Assembly: GCA_039545355.1 (NCBI GenBank)
Contig: BCJJ01000019.1
Span: forward strand, 1 to 43,618
Direction of reading: 5' to 3'
DNA from: Trichosporon coremiiforme
Lineage: Eukaryota; Basidiomycota; Tremellomycetes; Trichosporonales; Trichosporonaceae
Length of the DNA: 43,618 nucleotides
Below the pieces are notes generated by a model. It saw only the letters and a program-made list of their open reading frames with translations. It searched no databases and had not been told where the DNA came from. The translations under genes and the position numbers were made by a program. This document shows positions 1 through 13,272 of this stretch, one piece after another (within the stretch, counting starts at the first letter, position 1; each line of letters opens with the position of its first letter).

Positions 1-3000
1 GTGCAACAGCGGGGACTGCTCCGCGACGATGCCAGACGACGTTTCTGACTGGCTCAAAAGCATACCTCTCCCATACGCACGCGTGCATTTTATCAACGTT
101 GTCTCACCACCAGGACGCTAAACGTTGACGCGGGTTTAAAGCCGTTAAGGGAGGAGGTGGCTGATTTGGGAAGGACTAAGGCCCTAGGTGAGGGCTGGAG
201 GCGAGTAGTGGCAGAGCCTTAGTTGATGAGATGACTGGGGATGTGGCTGGGGATGATAGGAGGGAGTATCTCTGCTGACTGATGCTGGTTGGTGTGCATG
301 GGATGATGCCCTGTGAGAGACATGTGTACTTGGCTTCTGCTGGGAAGACTGATAAAACAGCAGTGGGCAGGTAGTAGTGGTGAGGGCATGCCAGAAACAT
401 CAAGTGCATGCATATGCTTGCTGATTGGGTCTGTGCACATGCTATAGTGTGCAGGAAAGCATGAGGGCCAATGCAGATATGATGGGAATTCACAGCTGAG
501 ACCAGCATACGCCGGCCAGGTATCAAAATCACACGACGCATGACCACTGCTATGCCCGGCGGGGGAGGACGGTGAGCGCTTCTAGTGCATCGTGACACAG
601 CGGGCAACTGACCACCTCTGCTTTCCGCTCGGCAATCATTTACGGTGTTTGCTCCGTCGATGCGTTAGGCCCGCTGGTCCAGGCTCTCACAGTAACCGAA
701 CCATACTCTCCAGCCCCGTTATCCCGGCCCCGCACGCACCGGCAAAGGATCCGAAACGACGCTGGCTCTCGCTGGCCGACACACTGAGGATGCAACTCTT
801 AAAAGACTTGAATTCGCGGAAGGGCAGGGCCCGACGCCAGGGTGAACCGAAGTGCCTGAAGGATGTCAGTCACGTCACTCTCCGAACGCTCTCCGAAGCT
901 ATTCTCCCGAAGGCTCTGCGACAGCCGTGGTAAAAGACATACATGTTGGCAATGCATGACTGAACCTTGACAGTCCACCGTGGTTGGAATTGTCGGCACG
1001 CAGTCAGTGCCAGATATGCTAACACTTAAGCCTGCGCACGGGTGTCCGCATGCTCGCGAAAGTCTGACCCGACTCCCGACCCCGATGCGGCTTCGGTCGG
1101 TCTTTGCGTTCGGGTGCCCAATGAGGCTGGCAACGCGGAGGACTCAGGCACCTTTGTCCGTCTTGGTGGTGCCTGTCTGTGCCTTTGACCCACCCCCTCG
1201 TTACGGAAGGCGACCACTCCGTTCAGTCCTAGACGTGGTTTCACTGTTGTCACGAACGATCGTCTTTCTCCGTGGTCGGAGGGGACCGAATTTCGGACGC
1301 TTGGGCACACTTTGGCAGACTTCTGTGCCACCAGTGAGCAAAGGATACTCCTCAGCCGCGATCTCCACAGCCCATTCGGCAGATCCGGCACGACTGACTG
1401 CCGCCACCAAGGAGAGCTACAGTGGCCCTTGCGCGAAGCGGCGTCGAACGCCTCTGCGGTAACCTGGCGGAAGAGCCGCACCTGGTCGCGCTGTCAGCGA
1501 CGAAACCCTGTACGCGCCGGCGAGACTGTCCTGATCCTCAGCCGGACATACATAGATACGGCCAAGCTCGGTGGGGGTGAGCGAGGCTGGGCGTGCGTGC
1601 GAACGGGAAACAGGTCAGCCAGGCTTCATAGGACCTCCTGTGATCCCGCGCTTCTTTAATCAATGCGAAACGTACGTGAAATCCCCAGTTATCCTGCTCA
1701 TATTCGCAAGCATATGCTTGTACGGTCCGTTTGCTCATGCCAACAGAGGCTGCGGTCTGCGCGACGTCGGAGGCTGTGAGTGAAGACGGACAGGGTGCGA
1801 GGTGAAGTCTTAGCAACCACGAGCGGAATCGCGGGTTCTGGTGTAACAATGCTCCGTACCCTTGGCGCCGGCCCCCACTTCAACTGTTGCACAGCACAGA
1901 CGTTTGCGTCGGCGAAGGCGGCGGAGATATGGATAACTGTGGCGTCTCACCATCAACACTCCTTCCGCGGCGGCGCGGCGGGAGTGACGGAGCCTGTCCT
2001 ATGTGCTGCTTGTCCTGACGTGGTCCAGATGCGCCTGACATGTGGTACTGCGCCGACGTTCTGAACCTGACATGAACACCAGAGCAGCACTCCGCTGGCG
2101 CATGTCATTTATCCGAAATGTGTACTGCTGTCTCGGTTCGCAGAGAACGGCGATCATTGCAGCTCACTCTCGAATCTGGACACGGTAGATTCTAAAACCT
2201 TATTCCGCCTGTAAACTGCAGAACTTTCATCACCGAGTGTTGCGGCGCATGGTCCCTGCCGTTCGCAACGCGGTACCTGCAACGGAGAACCGGCTACACT
2301 GTGATGATCTACCGGCTAACGGTAGAGACAAACGGCTGATCGTTGGGAGAATAAGTGATCGAGATGCAGCAGCTGCTCATCGGCCTTACGCCGAGAAAGT
2401 CGTCGATCTTGATCCTGCGGTCAAGCCTGGGTAAAGGGCCGCCAAGCATGCAAGATTCGAGATCTGCGTCAGTGTGCAGCCGACACTGCCATGGCTGTGC
2501 AGGCGTGCAGCTTGGGTGAGAGGTGTAATGCGCGACCCCTTTCGCCCGAACCGACATGCACTGGGTGGCGGACTTCAGTCCGCCAGGGCTATGGCGGAGA
2601 CATCGAGGGACGCGAGAGGGACGGAGAGGGGTTAGAGGGGAACAATTGCCAGCCAGTCCGCCTCAAGTCCGAACCTGATCTTGATCTCAGTGGCAGTATC
2701 CCGAACCCGATCGTCTGCGCCTATTTAGGCCGAGCTCTGCAAAACGGGCCGATGACACACCGCGCAAGCGCGTGAACATACGTCCGATCTGGGCGTGAGC
2801 CTCGCCTTGTTCGACCGATAACGGAAGGTGACAGACGCTGTGCACGCCCCCTGCGTAGTGGCCCTGATTTCTCAAGTTCCTCGGAATGTCTAGCTGAAGC
2901 AACAAATCCCCGAAGCGACGCTGTCGTACGTCGAGCGCCATTTTGCGCCGCACCTGTGAAATGGATTGAGTGATGCGGTCGATGTCTGAGCTGTTGAATG

Positions 3001-4233
3001 CGAGGCAGCAGCGAGGTCTTAATTTCGTCCCCACCCCGCCCCATCGTGGCTGTGTGACTGCTGACCGATGTGCGCTGAGGAAATGCCAGGGTCGGCTTCC
3101 GGACTGATCTCTCCATGCAACGCAGGCAGCGACGTTGGAGGATGACCTGCTGTCGGGCTCCTCGGGGGACAACCGAGGTTCTGCCAGGCGGGAAAGCAAC
3201 GTCTGGCGCTTCGGGTTTTGCTGGCGCCGCAAATCCGCGACCCCGCAACCCCGCGAAAGGCAGCGATGGACATCGGACCAAAGCCAAAACTCTGTCAGCG
3301 CGTGGCCCAAACAGCTTTAGCGAAGTGCCTGGCAATGCGCACCGTCACCTTGTGATCTGCTGCCCTCGATCCCCTTCTCTCTTTGTCACTGGCTCCATGG
3401 CGCCATGAATATCCGAGTGACGGTTCCATAAGCCTCTACGTAAAGGATATCTCACCCCGAGTTTCAACCCAACGAGCGGAGTTGAGCTCCTCAAACGTGC
3501 CATTGTCAACCAAGCGCCTACTCCGCTACAAAAGGAAATCCAGGAAACAGCGGAAAAAACTAGATCTGTGCAGGGAGCTTTCACCGAAGTATTCTAAACA
3601 TAGCTGCAACCTGTTGCAAGTGACGAACGCCTAGTGCGTTCACATCTGTTATCGGGGATTCGTTCCCCTTTGCAAAGCTTGTCATCGGGCACGGAAACGG
3701 TGGGAGACGTCGAACACCTGGGCAGTGACGACAATGGTGCGACAGACTGGCGAGCTAGGCGATAGGTACGGGGAGCTCAGGAGATGACATGTGGACTAAG
3801 CGAGGGAGGACGGGTGGGTATGTACGATCGGTGTTCGGTCTGTGGAAGTAGCGATGGGCTGGGGCCGGTGGACCGAAAGGAAAAACATGTGCATGGATAA
3901 ACATGTGAGAGAGTAAGGGAGGCCAGCGGACGACAAGGGTCAGCCTGGCAGGTTGCGAGCGCCGCAGGCTGGGCAGATTGCCAGAACGGCTAGGACGGGC
4001 GATGCAGAGGTAGTGCCAGGTGGAAATGGGAAAAGCAAGACAGATGGGAGAGCGGGGGAGGCCGGCGGTAAGACGCTTCCCAACCCCGCGCCCAGCGCCC
4101 AGGGGACCGACTCCCGCACACCGTCGACAGCATAGCAGCCGTATGCTCAGCCTGGACAGCCTGCTCAGATGGGGCAGGTACTACGCGTTTGACTCTGCCC
4201 ATGTCGGGCATTCAGGTAAACCTCAGTCATCTG

Positions 4234-4260
4234 GCCAGTCAAGCCAGTCAAGCCAGTCAG
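4234..4260. repeat. 9-base tandem repeat, three copies
   Basis: Three head-to-tail copies of gccagtcaa, the last ending in g instead of a. It lies in the gene-poor left arm, with no coding context that I support. Confidence 0.8.
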
Positions 4261-4873
4261 GCCCAGTCCTCCGATCCTATGACATGAGGTTTGGGAGGCT
4301 TCAGGCCCAGTTACTGGGTACTGGGATTCAGGATCCCAACTTCAGGGCACTAGGATACAGGACGGGGCAGAATCAGAATCAGGCTCATCTGGCTCGTTCG
4401 CTTCAAGCCGCAAAACCGGCGCCGCTGGATCCCACTACCACAGCAGGGCTCTCCGACCCCTGTGCCCTTCTGTTCCTCCTTGGTCAGACGCCCGATGCCC
4501 AGATGCCCAGCTGAACCCTTTGACCCTGCCCGGTCGCTCCCCCACGGCAGGTACGCGGTGCGCAAACCTTTTTCCAACTGTCCTTTGATGTAATGCCTGC
4601 CGCCAGGATTAGGACAGGAGAACAGGAGAACAGGACACGCTAGGATATACGCTCCAGCGGCGCAGTGCAGCTGTCGTACTTGGTGGGTACTTTGGCACCG
4701 GCCACATGACAGAGCCAGGCACGTCACTCGGAAGACCCGCAGGCGACATGCCTGGCGGGGTGAGGTTCGACCAGGTAATGAACCGTGGTCCGGAACAAGG
4801 AGTCTGGCCCGAAGAGGGAGGGGCATGAGGGAGAGGGGCAAGGGACTTGACCATATCCGTCGGGCGATAATCA

Positions 4874-4887
4874 CCCCCCCCCCCCCC
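4874..4887. repeat. poly-C run of 14
   Basis: An uninterrupted run of 14 cytosines in non-coding sequence. The exact length is the kind that sequencing or assembly can get wrong. Confidence 0.85.
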
Positions 4888-5049
4888 ACCTAGACAAGCC
4901 GGGGATCCGGGGAGCACGCAAGTGGACTGGATGCATGCGGGCAGGTAGTAGGAGGCAGGAGGCAGGCGCCTGGCACACAGGCTGTCCGAGCGCCGAGTAT
5001 GGTCTCGTTCCGTGGTCCAGAGTCATTGACCGCCCCGCCCATGTCTCCG

Positions 5050-5692
5050 CTTGTACGGCACTCTCTCACTGTGGAACGCTGACCGGCTGTATGCCTGCCT
5101 GACTGCCAGCTGCACTCCTCCTCGCTGCACACAGCTCTTCCCTCCCTTTCCACTCTGTACTCTTCACTTGTCTCTACTTTGCTTGCCTGTCACCACCTTG
5201 TGCATACACACCGGACTACTCGGCACCTTGCATCCCACACTGCCGCCGCGGTGCTTCGACCCCCATCCAAGCTACACTACACCGGACCGCCCATCAGACA
5301 CCGCATACCCCCTTGCTGATCATCTGTGGCCTCGCCCCCGTCTCGAAACACCGGCGACACTGGCGACGACCGGTTCTCGGTATTGTGACCCAACAATCTC
5401 TCGCCACTCGACGCAGCGACGTGCTAGACCACCCTCGCCCTCGCCGGCTCATCGACCTGCAATCTAGGCTGTAAGCCTCGCGTCCTTGGAACCGATTTAA
5501 CGTCAACCAATTGCACCCTTGCTCTTGACATCACTCTGCTCATCATCCACTAGCGTCTCCACTTCAACGTCGTTCTCTCAGACGAATCCCCCCACTGCGA
5601 CCCCCATCGCCTTTCTCCCGTCCTCTTTCGCCCCGCAATCTCTGATCAGTAACTGCGCTATCTCTGACTAGCCCAGTCGAGTCCACGAAGAT
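5050..5692 (+). promoter_or_regulatory. pyrimidine-rich promoter/leader of the Zn2Cys6 factor gene
   Basis: About 640 bases immediately before the transcription-factor ATG are strongly C- and T-rich on the plus strand, with repeated ctc, ccc and ctt blocks. This is the usual look of a basidiomycete promoter and 5' leader. No clear TATA box was seen. The open frame crossing it at 5051-5467 is low-complexity and is taken as leader rather than protein. Confidence 0.45.
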
Positions 5693-8600
5693 ATGCAGCG
5701 CGACTTCGACGACCGGGATCGTCACGACTCTCGCTTCCCCCTTCCTCCTGAGCGACCCAGCCATCGCTCCGCCTTCCTCCATGGCCTGCCTCCACCCATG
5801 CCTCCATCGCCGAGAGGCTACTATCCGCCTTCCCCCGGCAAGCGAGAGGCCCCCAGCTCCGGCGGCGGCATGACCGACCCCAACGGCTGGTCGTCTGGTC
5901 CGCCCATGAATGGCGCCAGGTCTGCCATGGAGCGCGAGATGTCCTCCGCCAGCTCCGCCAGGAGTCGATGGTCGCCCCCGCCCATGCACATGCGAAATAT
6001 GTCACCTCGCATGGGTGATCGTCTTCCTCCGCTTGCCGACTACCCGCCGATGATGAGACACCACTGGGACAGCACCCCCCACGTCCTCAAGCCCTCCTCC
6101 CACCCACCTCACGATCCGAACCAGTCCCCTCGCTCTCACCCATCTTCTTTCCACACTCCGGGCACCCCCGGCCCTGAGCAGCAGAGGGAGTCTGCCTTCT
6201 ACAGGCCCCCGACCGCTCCCTCTCGCGGGAACACGAGAAGCCCAGAGTCGAGGATGGCCAACGGCAATGTTATCGCCACACCCGAGGCAATCAATGGGAA
6301 CGCTACCAACGCTCCCAGTAACCCTAGTGCTCCTGCTAACGGCACTAAGCACCCGGCTCCAGCTGCAAGCTTAACGGATCCCCATTCTGAGCCGCCCAAG
6401 AAGAAGAAGCGTCGTCAAGCCTTCTCATGCGCAGAGTGCGCGAAGCGCAAGCAAAAGTGTAACCGGGAAACCCCTTGTCAACACTGCGTGAACCGCAAAG
6501 TTCCTCACCTGTGTATCCCCAGCTCGCGCCTGAACTCGCCCCCGTCAAGGACCAAGCCTGCGGCAAAGGCGGACGGTGACAAATCGACTGCGACGGGCAA
6601 GACCGATGAGCGCACGACGGCGACGCCCATGCCGGCGCTGGGTGGTCGTGTGAGCCGGATCGAGCGCATGCTGAACGCTGTGCTCAACCGGATAGACGGG
6701 CTTGACAGCACGGCCCTTGCGGACTGGCGACTCTGTGAGTGTGGGACGAGAATCGGTGCTGGACGGTCGCTAACTATACAGTGCATGCTCGCGCAGAGTC
6801 TCCGCCTCCCCAACCGGGCACCGAGGCTAAGCGGTCTCCTCTGCAGATCAACGGTTCTTCGAATGGTTCGTTGGGATCCATGGTATCCACGCATAGCTCC
6901 ATTGCGGGAAGCGGTGGAGCGCTTGCAGGCAACGACACTCTTGCGAATCAGGTGGTGGACAACGGACCCTGGTCGGTGGTGAGTGCATTTTCGATTATTT
7001 AATTGAGATCGGCTCGGGGAAGTCGCTGTGGGCGCCCTGCTTTCGGACAATGTGCATGATGATGCTCTCAAATCCGAAAGTACGCTAGGTCCGTTTTTCG
7101 ATGTACCTGGCGGCAATGTTCTAAGGGACTTCCCACACTTCGTTTCACAGCCGTGTCGGGCTCTCCGATGGCTTAAACGAGCTTTCGCCCGATGGCCATA
7201 TGACCAACTTAAGGTCCTGCGCGCAACCGAAGTGCGGGCCAACAAGCACAATGCTGACGACCTCCACAGCTGCAACGGACCTCTCAGACCGATCTTCCTC
7301 CACATGAAGAGGCCAACGCTTTGATTGCCTTCTTCTTCTCCGACATCAACGACCTGCACTACCCTATCGACAAGCGTGCATTCCTGCGAGGTGAGTCGCT
7401 CACTGATCATGTGCTCTATCTGTGGACCCTGACACTGATGACATCAGCCTACGACGCACTGTACACTTCCAAGCTCGAGGAGCAGACCTCGCCTGCGACG
7501 CTGACCGCCTTGCCTCTTGTCTATGCCGTGCTTGCATTCGCATACAGGTTGGCACCTGAGCACCTCGTTCCCGCCGAGCGTGATCGACTCAAGCGCAGCC
7601 AGCAGCTCGTCTGGAACGCCAAGTGTACGATCCCCCTGGCATCGTCTATCAGCGAGGCCGATGCCACCCAGCTCGTAGAGGCTCGTCTCATCGAGGCCCG
7701 TATCATCCTGGGTCTCTACCAGCTTCAGGTTGAGCGCGCGCTCGAGGATGCTTGGGTGACGTTCCGGACGGCGACCGCCATGGGAACGGCCGTCAATCTT
7801 CACCGTGACGGATCCCAGCTTGGCCTAGACGCTCTGGCTACCGAGTACCGCCGTCGTCTGTGGTCCTACCTGTGCCACGCCGACGCCACCACCAGCGCGA
7901 TCGTCTCGCACCCTATGACTATCAACCCGACCAGCTACGACGCGGACACGCCCTCCAACATTAACTTGGAGGAGCTTGCGCTCGACGCCGTCAAGCCGAA
8001 GCCGATGGATGAGCCGACCACCGCCACCTTCATCGTCCTCCGCTCTCAGCTCGCCCACATTGTGGGGCGCATCACCTCCCAGTTCCAGAGGCTGAGGGGC
8101 TCTATGCACTATGACGAGGTCCTCTCGATCGACCGAGAGCTCCAAGACTTTACCGATTCTCTTCCTCCTCAGTTCCGAATTATGGACACCGACACCTCGA
8201 AGGACAAGGGTGAGTTCGCCTTTCCTCTGCGTGTTGCTGACTGCTCCAGATATGCCCCACCTTGCTATTCAGAGGCTGTTCATCCAGTCGGAGATCCTGC
8301 ACTATGGTATTGTGCTTCACCGTCCATGGGCGCTCCGTGACTTTTCCAAATCCCCGGAGAAGCACGCACACTCGCGCAACCGCCTTATCGAGGCGGCGAT
8401 CCTGACGCTCAAGGTTCGTGGCGGTTATGCCGATGCCAAGGTTCCTGAGGTCCTGGAGCCTCTGCTCTCTGGATCGACCTACGACTTTAATGCCGCGTTT
8501 ATTGCTGGTCTTGGGCTGCACGCCGACCCCAGCTGCCCCCGCTGCCCCGATCTCTGGGACATCATGGAAAAGTACACCCGCCAGCACCCTTACGATCCGG

Positions 8601-9158
8601 ACAACAAAGAGACCGTCATCGTGTACACGTTCTACAGGCGCGCTCTGCAGGATAAGGAGAACCGTTACCGTGGCGGCTCCGACTCTGCCCGGCCTACGAT
8701 GGCCAACCTTCTTGTCAATGGAAAGCACGGCGACGATGATCCTCAGCAGTTGATCGACCAGTTCCTGTCGGCCAATGCCGGCTTCATCGAGAGCAGGCGT
8801 TCCCGTGACCTGACCGCGCTCGGTTTCGGTGCGCCTCCTGACCCTTCCCATGGCAGTGTCAAGAACGAGCACGAGGAGAAGAACCCCAGCCTCAGCATCG
8901 GTGCCGTGCCTGCCCGTCTCATCAAGGTTCAGGACGGCCACACCGCCGAACAGGTCAACACCCCAGAATTCTTCAACCGGCTGATTGATGGTGAGTACAG
9001 AAATAGCGGCTCCGAGGGCACCCAGGCGCTTCCTTTCGGCTGCTTCTACCGAATTACTCAAGGAGGTAGCATCAGTGCTCCAGACACGCGATTATTCATA
9101 TCACGAAAACGTCTGCTAACAAGTCACAGCTATCCACCAGTACCGCGCCCCCCAATAA
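5693..9158 (+). CDS. Zn2Cys6 fungal-specific transcription factor
   Basis: A nuclear DNA-binding regulator. The N-terminal ~240 residues are Pro/Ser-rich and disordered. A basic KKKKRR stretch precedes a zinc cluster with cysteines at 246, 249, 256, 262, 265 and 274 (C-x2-C-x6-C-x5-C-x2-C-x8-C), followed by a short coiled-coil linker. The second half has the fungal-specific transcription-factor domain, including a YRRRLWSYL motif and a later LHRPWALRDF segment. Proposed exons, with phases that agree: 5693-6734, 6782-6978, 7151-7231, 7288-7390, 7448-8209, 8250-8990 and 9130-9158, giving about 984 residues. The third exon and the acceptor before 7288 are uncertain: the gene also stays in frame if 6979-7287 (or 6979-7272) is one intron. 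The ATG follows a CT-rich leader. The target genes cannot be told from sequence, so no symbol is given. Confidence 0.9.
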
Positions 9159-9408
9159 ACGAAGGCTTTCGTTGCGTCTCTCCCGATCTGGTACAGACAC
9201 GCAGACCGTGTATCCTGACTGTCTCTCCCACATTGTAACTGTCGACCCATATACCACGCCACCTAGACATCTTGACACAATGATAATATACATCCCATCG
9301 TTTGGCTCATTCGCTGCAAACTGCATCGTTCTCTTCTGTATCGTCCTGGACAATTTTGCCGTATACCAAACTTAGAAACAAGACTCGTCGTCTCAAGCAA
9401 TGAATTGA

Positions 9409-9960
9409 TTATCCCAGCGAACGTCGCGCGGTGCCTACAGTTACAGTTCGCAATCGTGGCACCTGTTCCAGCGAACGCGCGAGTGCGTAGACGGTCGGGT
9501 GTGCCGACGTGACTGAGAGTTCGGGGGCCAGGGGTCCGAAAAGCTCGGTGATAGACGGGCATGCAGGCAGGGCCGGAATGAGATCTGGGCGTGGGTGTGG
9601 TATTGAAAGAATCCCGCGTTGGATGTCTAAGCGAGCCCCCCGTCTTCGGGGATAACACTGATGATCGGCGGCGGTATGTTCCGCCCCAGCCGGCTTCGTT
9701 CCTCCGTGAGCATCAACCACGACTAAAGGTCCGTATGGTCTATGGAACAGAGCACCCCGACGAGCAACGGGAACGTTGAGCGCGTCGTAAACGACATCGT
9801 CAGAGTCGATTGGAGTCGCAAGACACAGCGAGGACAGGGGTTCAGGAAAGCGCCGGAGGACGATCATCATGTCCGCGGCAGATGTGCGCGACGAATCAGC
9901 ACCGATCAGAGCGTCATCGGCGCGTGCCTTAGTGTTCGGGCCATTGTATCGGTGAGTCAT
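9409..9960 (-). CDS. doubtful hypothetical protein, possible gene remnant
   Basis: An open frame of 183 codons from an ATG at 9960; the same frame extends upstream to 10113. Codons in the first half favour C/G at the third position, as in neighbouring real genes, and the segment LRRFPEPLSSLCLATP followed by acidic DSDD resembles the repeat style of fungal F-box/LRR-like proteins. The second half is rich in Arg, Pro and His and looks less constrained. No domain is recognised. It could be a small lineage-specific gene, the decayed 3' part of a longer one, or chance. Confidence 0.25.
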   Translation of the reverse strand: MTHRYNGPNTKARADDALIGADSSRTSAADMMIVLRRFPEPLSSLCLATPIDSDDVVYDALNVPVARRGALFHRPYGPLVVVDAHGGTKPAGAEHTAADHQCYPRRRGARLDIQRGILSIPHPRPDLIPALPACPSITELFGPLAPELSVTSAHPTVYALARSLEQVPRLRTVTVGTARRSLG

Positions 9961-12900
9961 GGCTGGCACAAGGTGTGATTGGTGCACAGGTAAGGGAGTA
10001 AAAGCATGGTCGCTTCGGTCGCCAGACGTTCCGCACTCCAGAGATCCGAAGGCTGAGCCTTTCCGCAATGGTATGAAAGTGAGCAGTGACACTCCGTATA
10101 GAACTACGAGCATGCATGCACGAGAGAGGATGACGGAGCCGGAAAACGTAGAACCCGGCTCCGCCTCAGCCGTGAACTTTTGGGACTAGCTAGCAGAGCT
10201 GCCATGGAAATCGGCCCCCATTTGACGGGGCATCGAGGATCGAGGAACGAGCATGGTCAATGGAAGCAGATGAGGCTGCCAGTGAAGCAACGAGCCACGT
10301 CGTCAGTGCCCGACTGCCCGAAAGTGTGCTGTCCACGGCGACCGTCCAAACGCCCAGAGTCAGGTACCTGAAAGGTGATGTCGTCCGAATCTGCGACGCG
10401 CAGGATTGGAGGCGCCGCGGCGAGATCTGGCCGACCCTGCAGAGTTCGATCCTGTCGCCGCAGACGTATGTCAGAGTCTCGCCATTCGCTTCCCCAGATA
10501 CCGGGATCTGCGCACAACTTTTCGCCCCTGTTACCCTCTGACATCTTGCAGCGAACGGCCAGCGCGGCCAATACGGACCTTGCCAGGACTTTGATCCGCG
10601 ACTCCTCTGCTGTGCGCTGTGTGCTAACTGCTCGCGCTTTCCACACTGCCTTTCTGGCGGATCTCAAGCCTCGCGTTGAGGAAGGGGATAGGGAGGATAA
10701 CCACAGGGGTAGCGTCGAGACGCAGGATGTAGCTGGAACGCGCGCGCTACTTCCATGCTTCTCATATGTGACATGTCCTTCAATCTTGTGCACAGTTCCA
10801 TTTGCATGATGATTGCATCGCCTTCGCTTTCCTCTCTTTGCGCCGGCGCAGTTCGGTGTTGCTGCAGAACTGGCAGAACTATGCATCAGGCGTCTAGTGG
10901 AGGTGGAAAGATTGACGGGGGCAAAGTAATCAACCGTTTATCCATGATTTTTGCGAGACTAGGATGTGCAGCATGCCGTGCATGTGGGCTTGATGGGGGA
11001 GCGGGGCGCTGATTGGGCTGATACGGCGGTGATTGCGACGATCACGATTTGATTACGATGATTAGGACATCAGCGGCTGAGCCGCGCGCGGGACCAAATT
11101 CGCCAGGTGGGGCGATTAAAATGAAGCCCGGCATCCCTGTGGTGGCCGTGAGGCCGTGAACCCCGAGGGTCAGCCGGCCCGCAGCCAGGGCCCAGCAGAC
11201 GGGAGAAAAAGGTCCTATCGATAAACGACCAGCACGCCACATTCAGGGATGATGCCCCGGTGATTCGCGGCGATTGGGAGACTGACCCTGCGATGAGCCT
11301 CGATATCTTGCCCTGCCTGCCGGCGCGTGTCCTGAGCCGAGCACAGACGACCAACACGCTGACACACCGAGGCGTCCTGCTTTCGGCCATTTGGCCCACT
11401 CCCAAAGGGACGCCAGTTCGCCGGGTGGGTTCCTTCTTGCTGGTATGTACGGTGAGCCAAGCGCTGGCGCGGCCATGTCCTGCGGAGCATGCGGCGAACA
11501 ACGCGGTGCCTGTGGATTGTGGCGATGCATACATGCTGTTATGTGCGGGTTGGACGTGCAGTGTTGATTGCAGTTAATTCGCAGGCGGCCACTCGCCCAC
11601 CCCCGTGATGACGGGCGGGCCTTGATTATCTTCTGTCTTGAGGGCTTGGCGCATCTGCTCATCTGTGCGTCCGGTCCGAGTAACGGCGAAACCAGAGGAA
11701 CACGAGGAACCTAGATTTCGCGCTGATTGCCAATGGGTTTGGCCACCCGTCACGTCCCCGCCCTCGTTACTGATGCGCCGTGGTGGGAGTGCCTTTCAGC
11801 AAGGCGCACAGCGATGCACCGAAGTTGAATGGCAAGCTCTGAAGCATGCTTCGCAGGGAGAAGGGGACGCAGTCGCGGAGCTTATCCGAGAGAACTGGCG
11901 AGAGTAGGCAGAATGCGAAACAGTTATGCACTCGATCAGGGGGACGCGGCCACAGATCCGTGGACTGAGAGGGATAGACCGAGCGGTAGCGATGGGTGGT
12001 GGGTCGGTGGTGACTGCTCGGTTAGGAGCACGTATGCAGACATGGGCTCGGACCACACAAACGCATGCATTGCCATCCCACGGAATCGGCACTCAAAGTC
12101 GTCAGTAGGTTGCGGACAAAGGGCCGGCGTAGGGTTGCCACACGATTCAGAATGTCTGAGATGGCAAACTAAAAAGCCGGTCTCGACAGTGTCCGGGATT
12201 GGGCGACATGAGCCTGGGATCTGGCTTTGTATTCTGTGGAGCGAGCTGAACACGTCGCAAACACATGCTTTCGCAGCGGCAGCCTAGTCCGCGAATCGGG
12301 GGGCCAATGCCCATGTGCTTATGTGCTTTATGTGGAGCGCGATGGTGTTTGGAGGCTAGGTGGTGGGATTCAGTTTTGCTCGGCAAGGTATGGCCCTCGC
12401 GGCACGGCAGCACGGCACGGCGGCAAGGGGATCGCGGAGTAAGTTGGTGGTGTAAACTAAACTTAGCGCATTGCGGTGGCCTCTAGCGCCAGTTGATCGG
12501 GATCGCCCAATCAGAGGCGGCGTCGGCGCTGCGTTGTCTAATCAAATCAACGCGAAATGAAATCGAATCTAAACAGGGGAATATCACATGATTACAACTA
12601 AACAAATGAACGGTGCAAAAGCGAGGACAAGTCGGGATACGGAAGAGGTGCAAGGACGCCAGGGGCAACATATGGTGGACGTGCCAGGGGGGCGGTGGTA
12701 AGGATAGGGGAGGGGCGCAAAAAATCGCAAAGGAAATGGAAATGATGACTGATCAGATGGCGGCCGGTTTGGTTACGGCTAGGTTTAATCGCAATCAGAT
12801 CCCGCGTTTTGTCTTGGGTGCGCGGGCCTGGGGCTGTCCCTGGGTCAAGTTGAGGATGGACGGTCGGACAACGCGCCAACGCACGACACCGCCTTACCTC

Positions 12901-13202
12901 GGCTCAGCCTGGTCATCGATAGAAGGAGAAAAGGCCCCATCGCCCTGAGCCGCATCAGTCGCAGCGCTGGATTGGCCAATCTAAACCACTCAGCCTCAGC
13001 GTAAGCTCTAGCCTCCCCTGGCCAGATGCCTCATGGCCGATGGGCCCTCGCCGGCTCGCCCTCGTCTGTCTCCGCTGGCCCCCATCTATCTTATCCATCA
13101 ATCACCCACCCATCTTGCCATCACACCCTCACTCCCCAGCCAACATCCACGACCCTTCCTTTTCATCCATCCATCCACCCGCCACCAACCATCCCGACAA
13201 AC
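9961..13202. other. intergenic stretch, no supported gene
   Basis: Open frames are short, overlap on opposite strands (for example 10257-10886 minus against 10375-10809 plus) and show no recognisable domain. I found no tRNA-like A/B box pair and no transposon ends. The right part becomes pyrimidine-rich as it approaches the GATA-factor promoter. Confidence 0.45.
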
Positions 13203-13272
13203 CCATCGATCCATCCATCCACCCATCGATCCATCCATCCATCCATCCATCCATCCATCCACCCATCCACCT
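13203..13272. repeat. CATC/ATCC microsatellite
   Basis: About 70 bases made mostly of tetranucleotide ATCC/CATC units, broken by a few ATCG and ACCC variants. It lies roughly 1 kb upstream of the GATA-factor ATG, inside what is probably its promoter or long 5' leader. Reading it as protein gives only an Ile-His-Pro-Ser repeat, so I treat it as non-coding. Confidence 0.85.

Larger units (their letters stand above)
1..5049. other. gene-poor stretch, no supported gene
   Basis: I see no gene here that I can support. Open frames occur on both strands and overlap one another, for instance two overlapping frames of about 205 codons on the minus strand near 2690-3335, but none shows a recognisable domain, a consistent third-position C/G bias or paired short introns as in the real genes of this window. 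The stretch holds simple repeats near 4234 and a poly-C run at 4874. It may contain non-coding transcripts or decayed sequence that I cannot identify. Confidence 0.5.

Noticed and set aside
1538..1849. Minus-strand frame with a helix-turn-helix-like stretch (SLTASDVAQTAASVGMSKRT)
   Set aside because: The similarity to a recombinase or transposase HTH is only impressionistic; no catalytic part or terminal repeats are nearby.
2687..3335. Two overlapping minus-strand frames of about 205 codons
   Set aside because: They overlap in different phases, neither has codon bias or a domain, and no short introns of the local type join them to other exons.
3655..3675. Short hairpin around ggggattcgttcccc, considered as a tRNA T-arm
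   Set aside because: No A box, acceptor stem or anticodon arm at the right distance; no other tRNA-like B box was found in the window.
8180..9061. 293-codon antisense frame over the Zn2Cys6 factor, and a similar one at 30286-31251 over the MFS gene
   Set aside because: Both are shadows of GC-rich sense exons, with Arg/Val/Glu-rich products and no domain.
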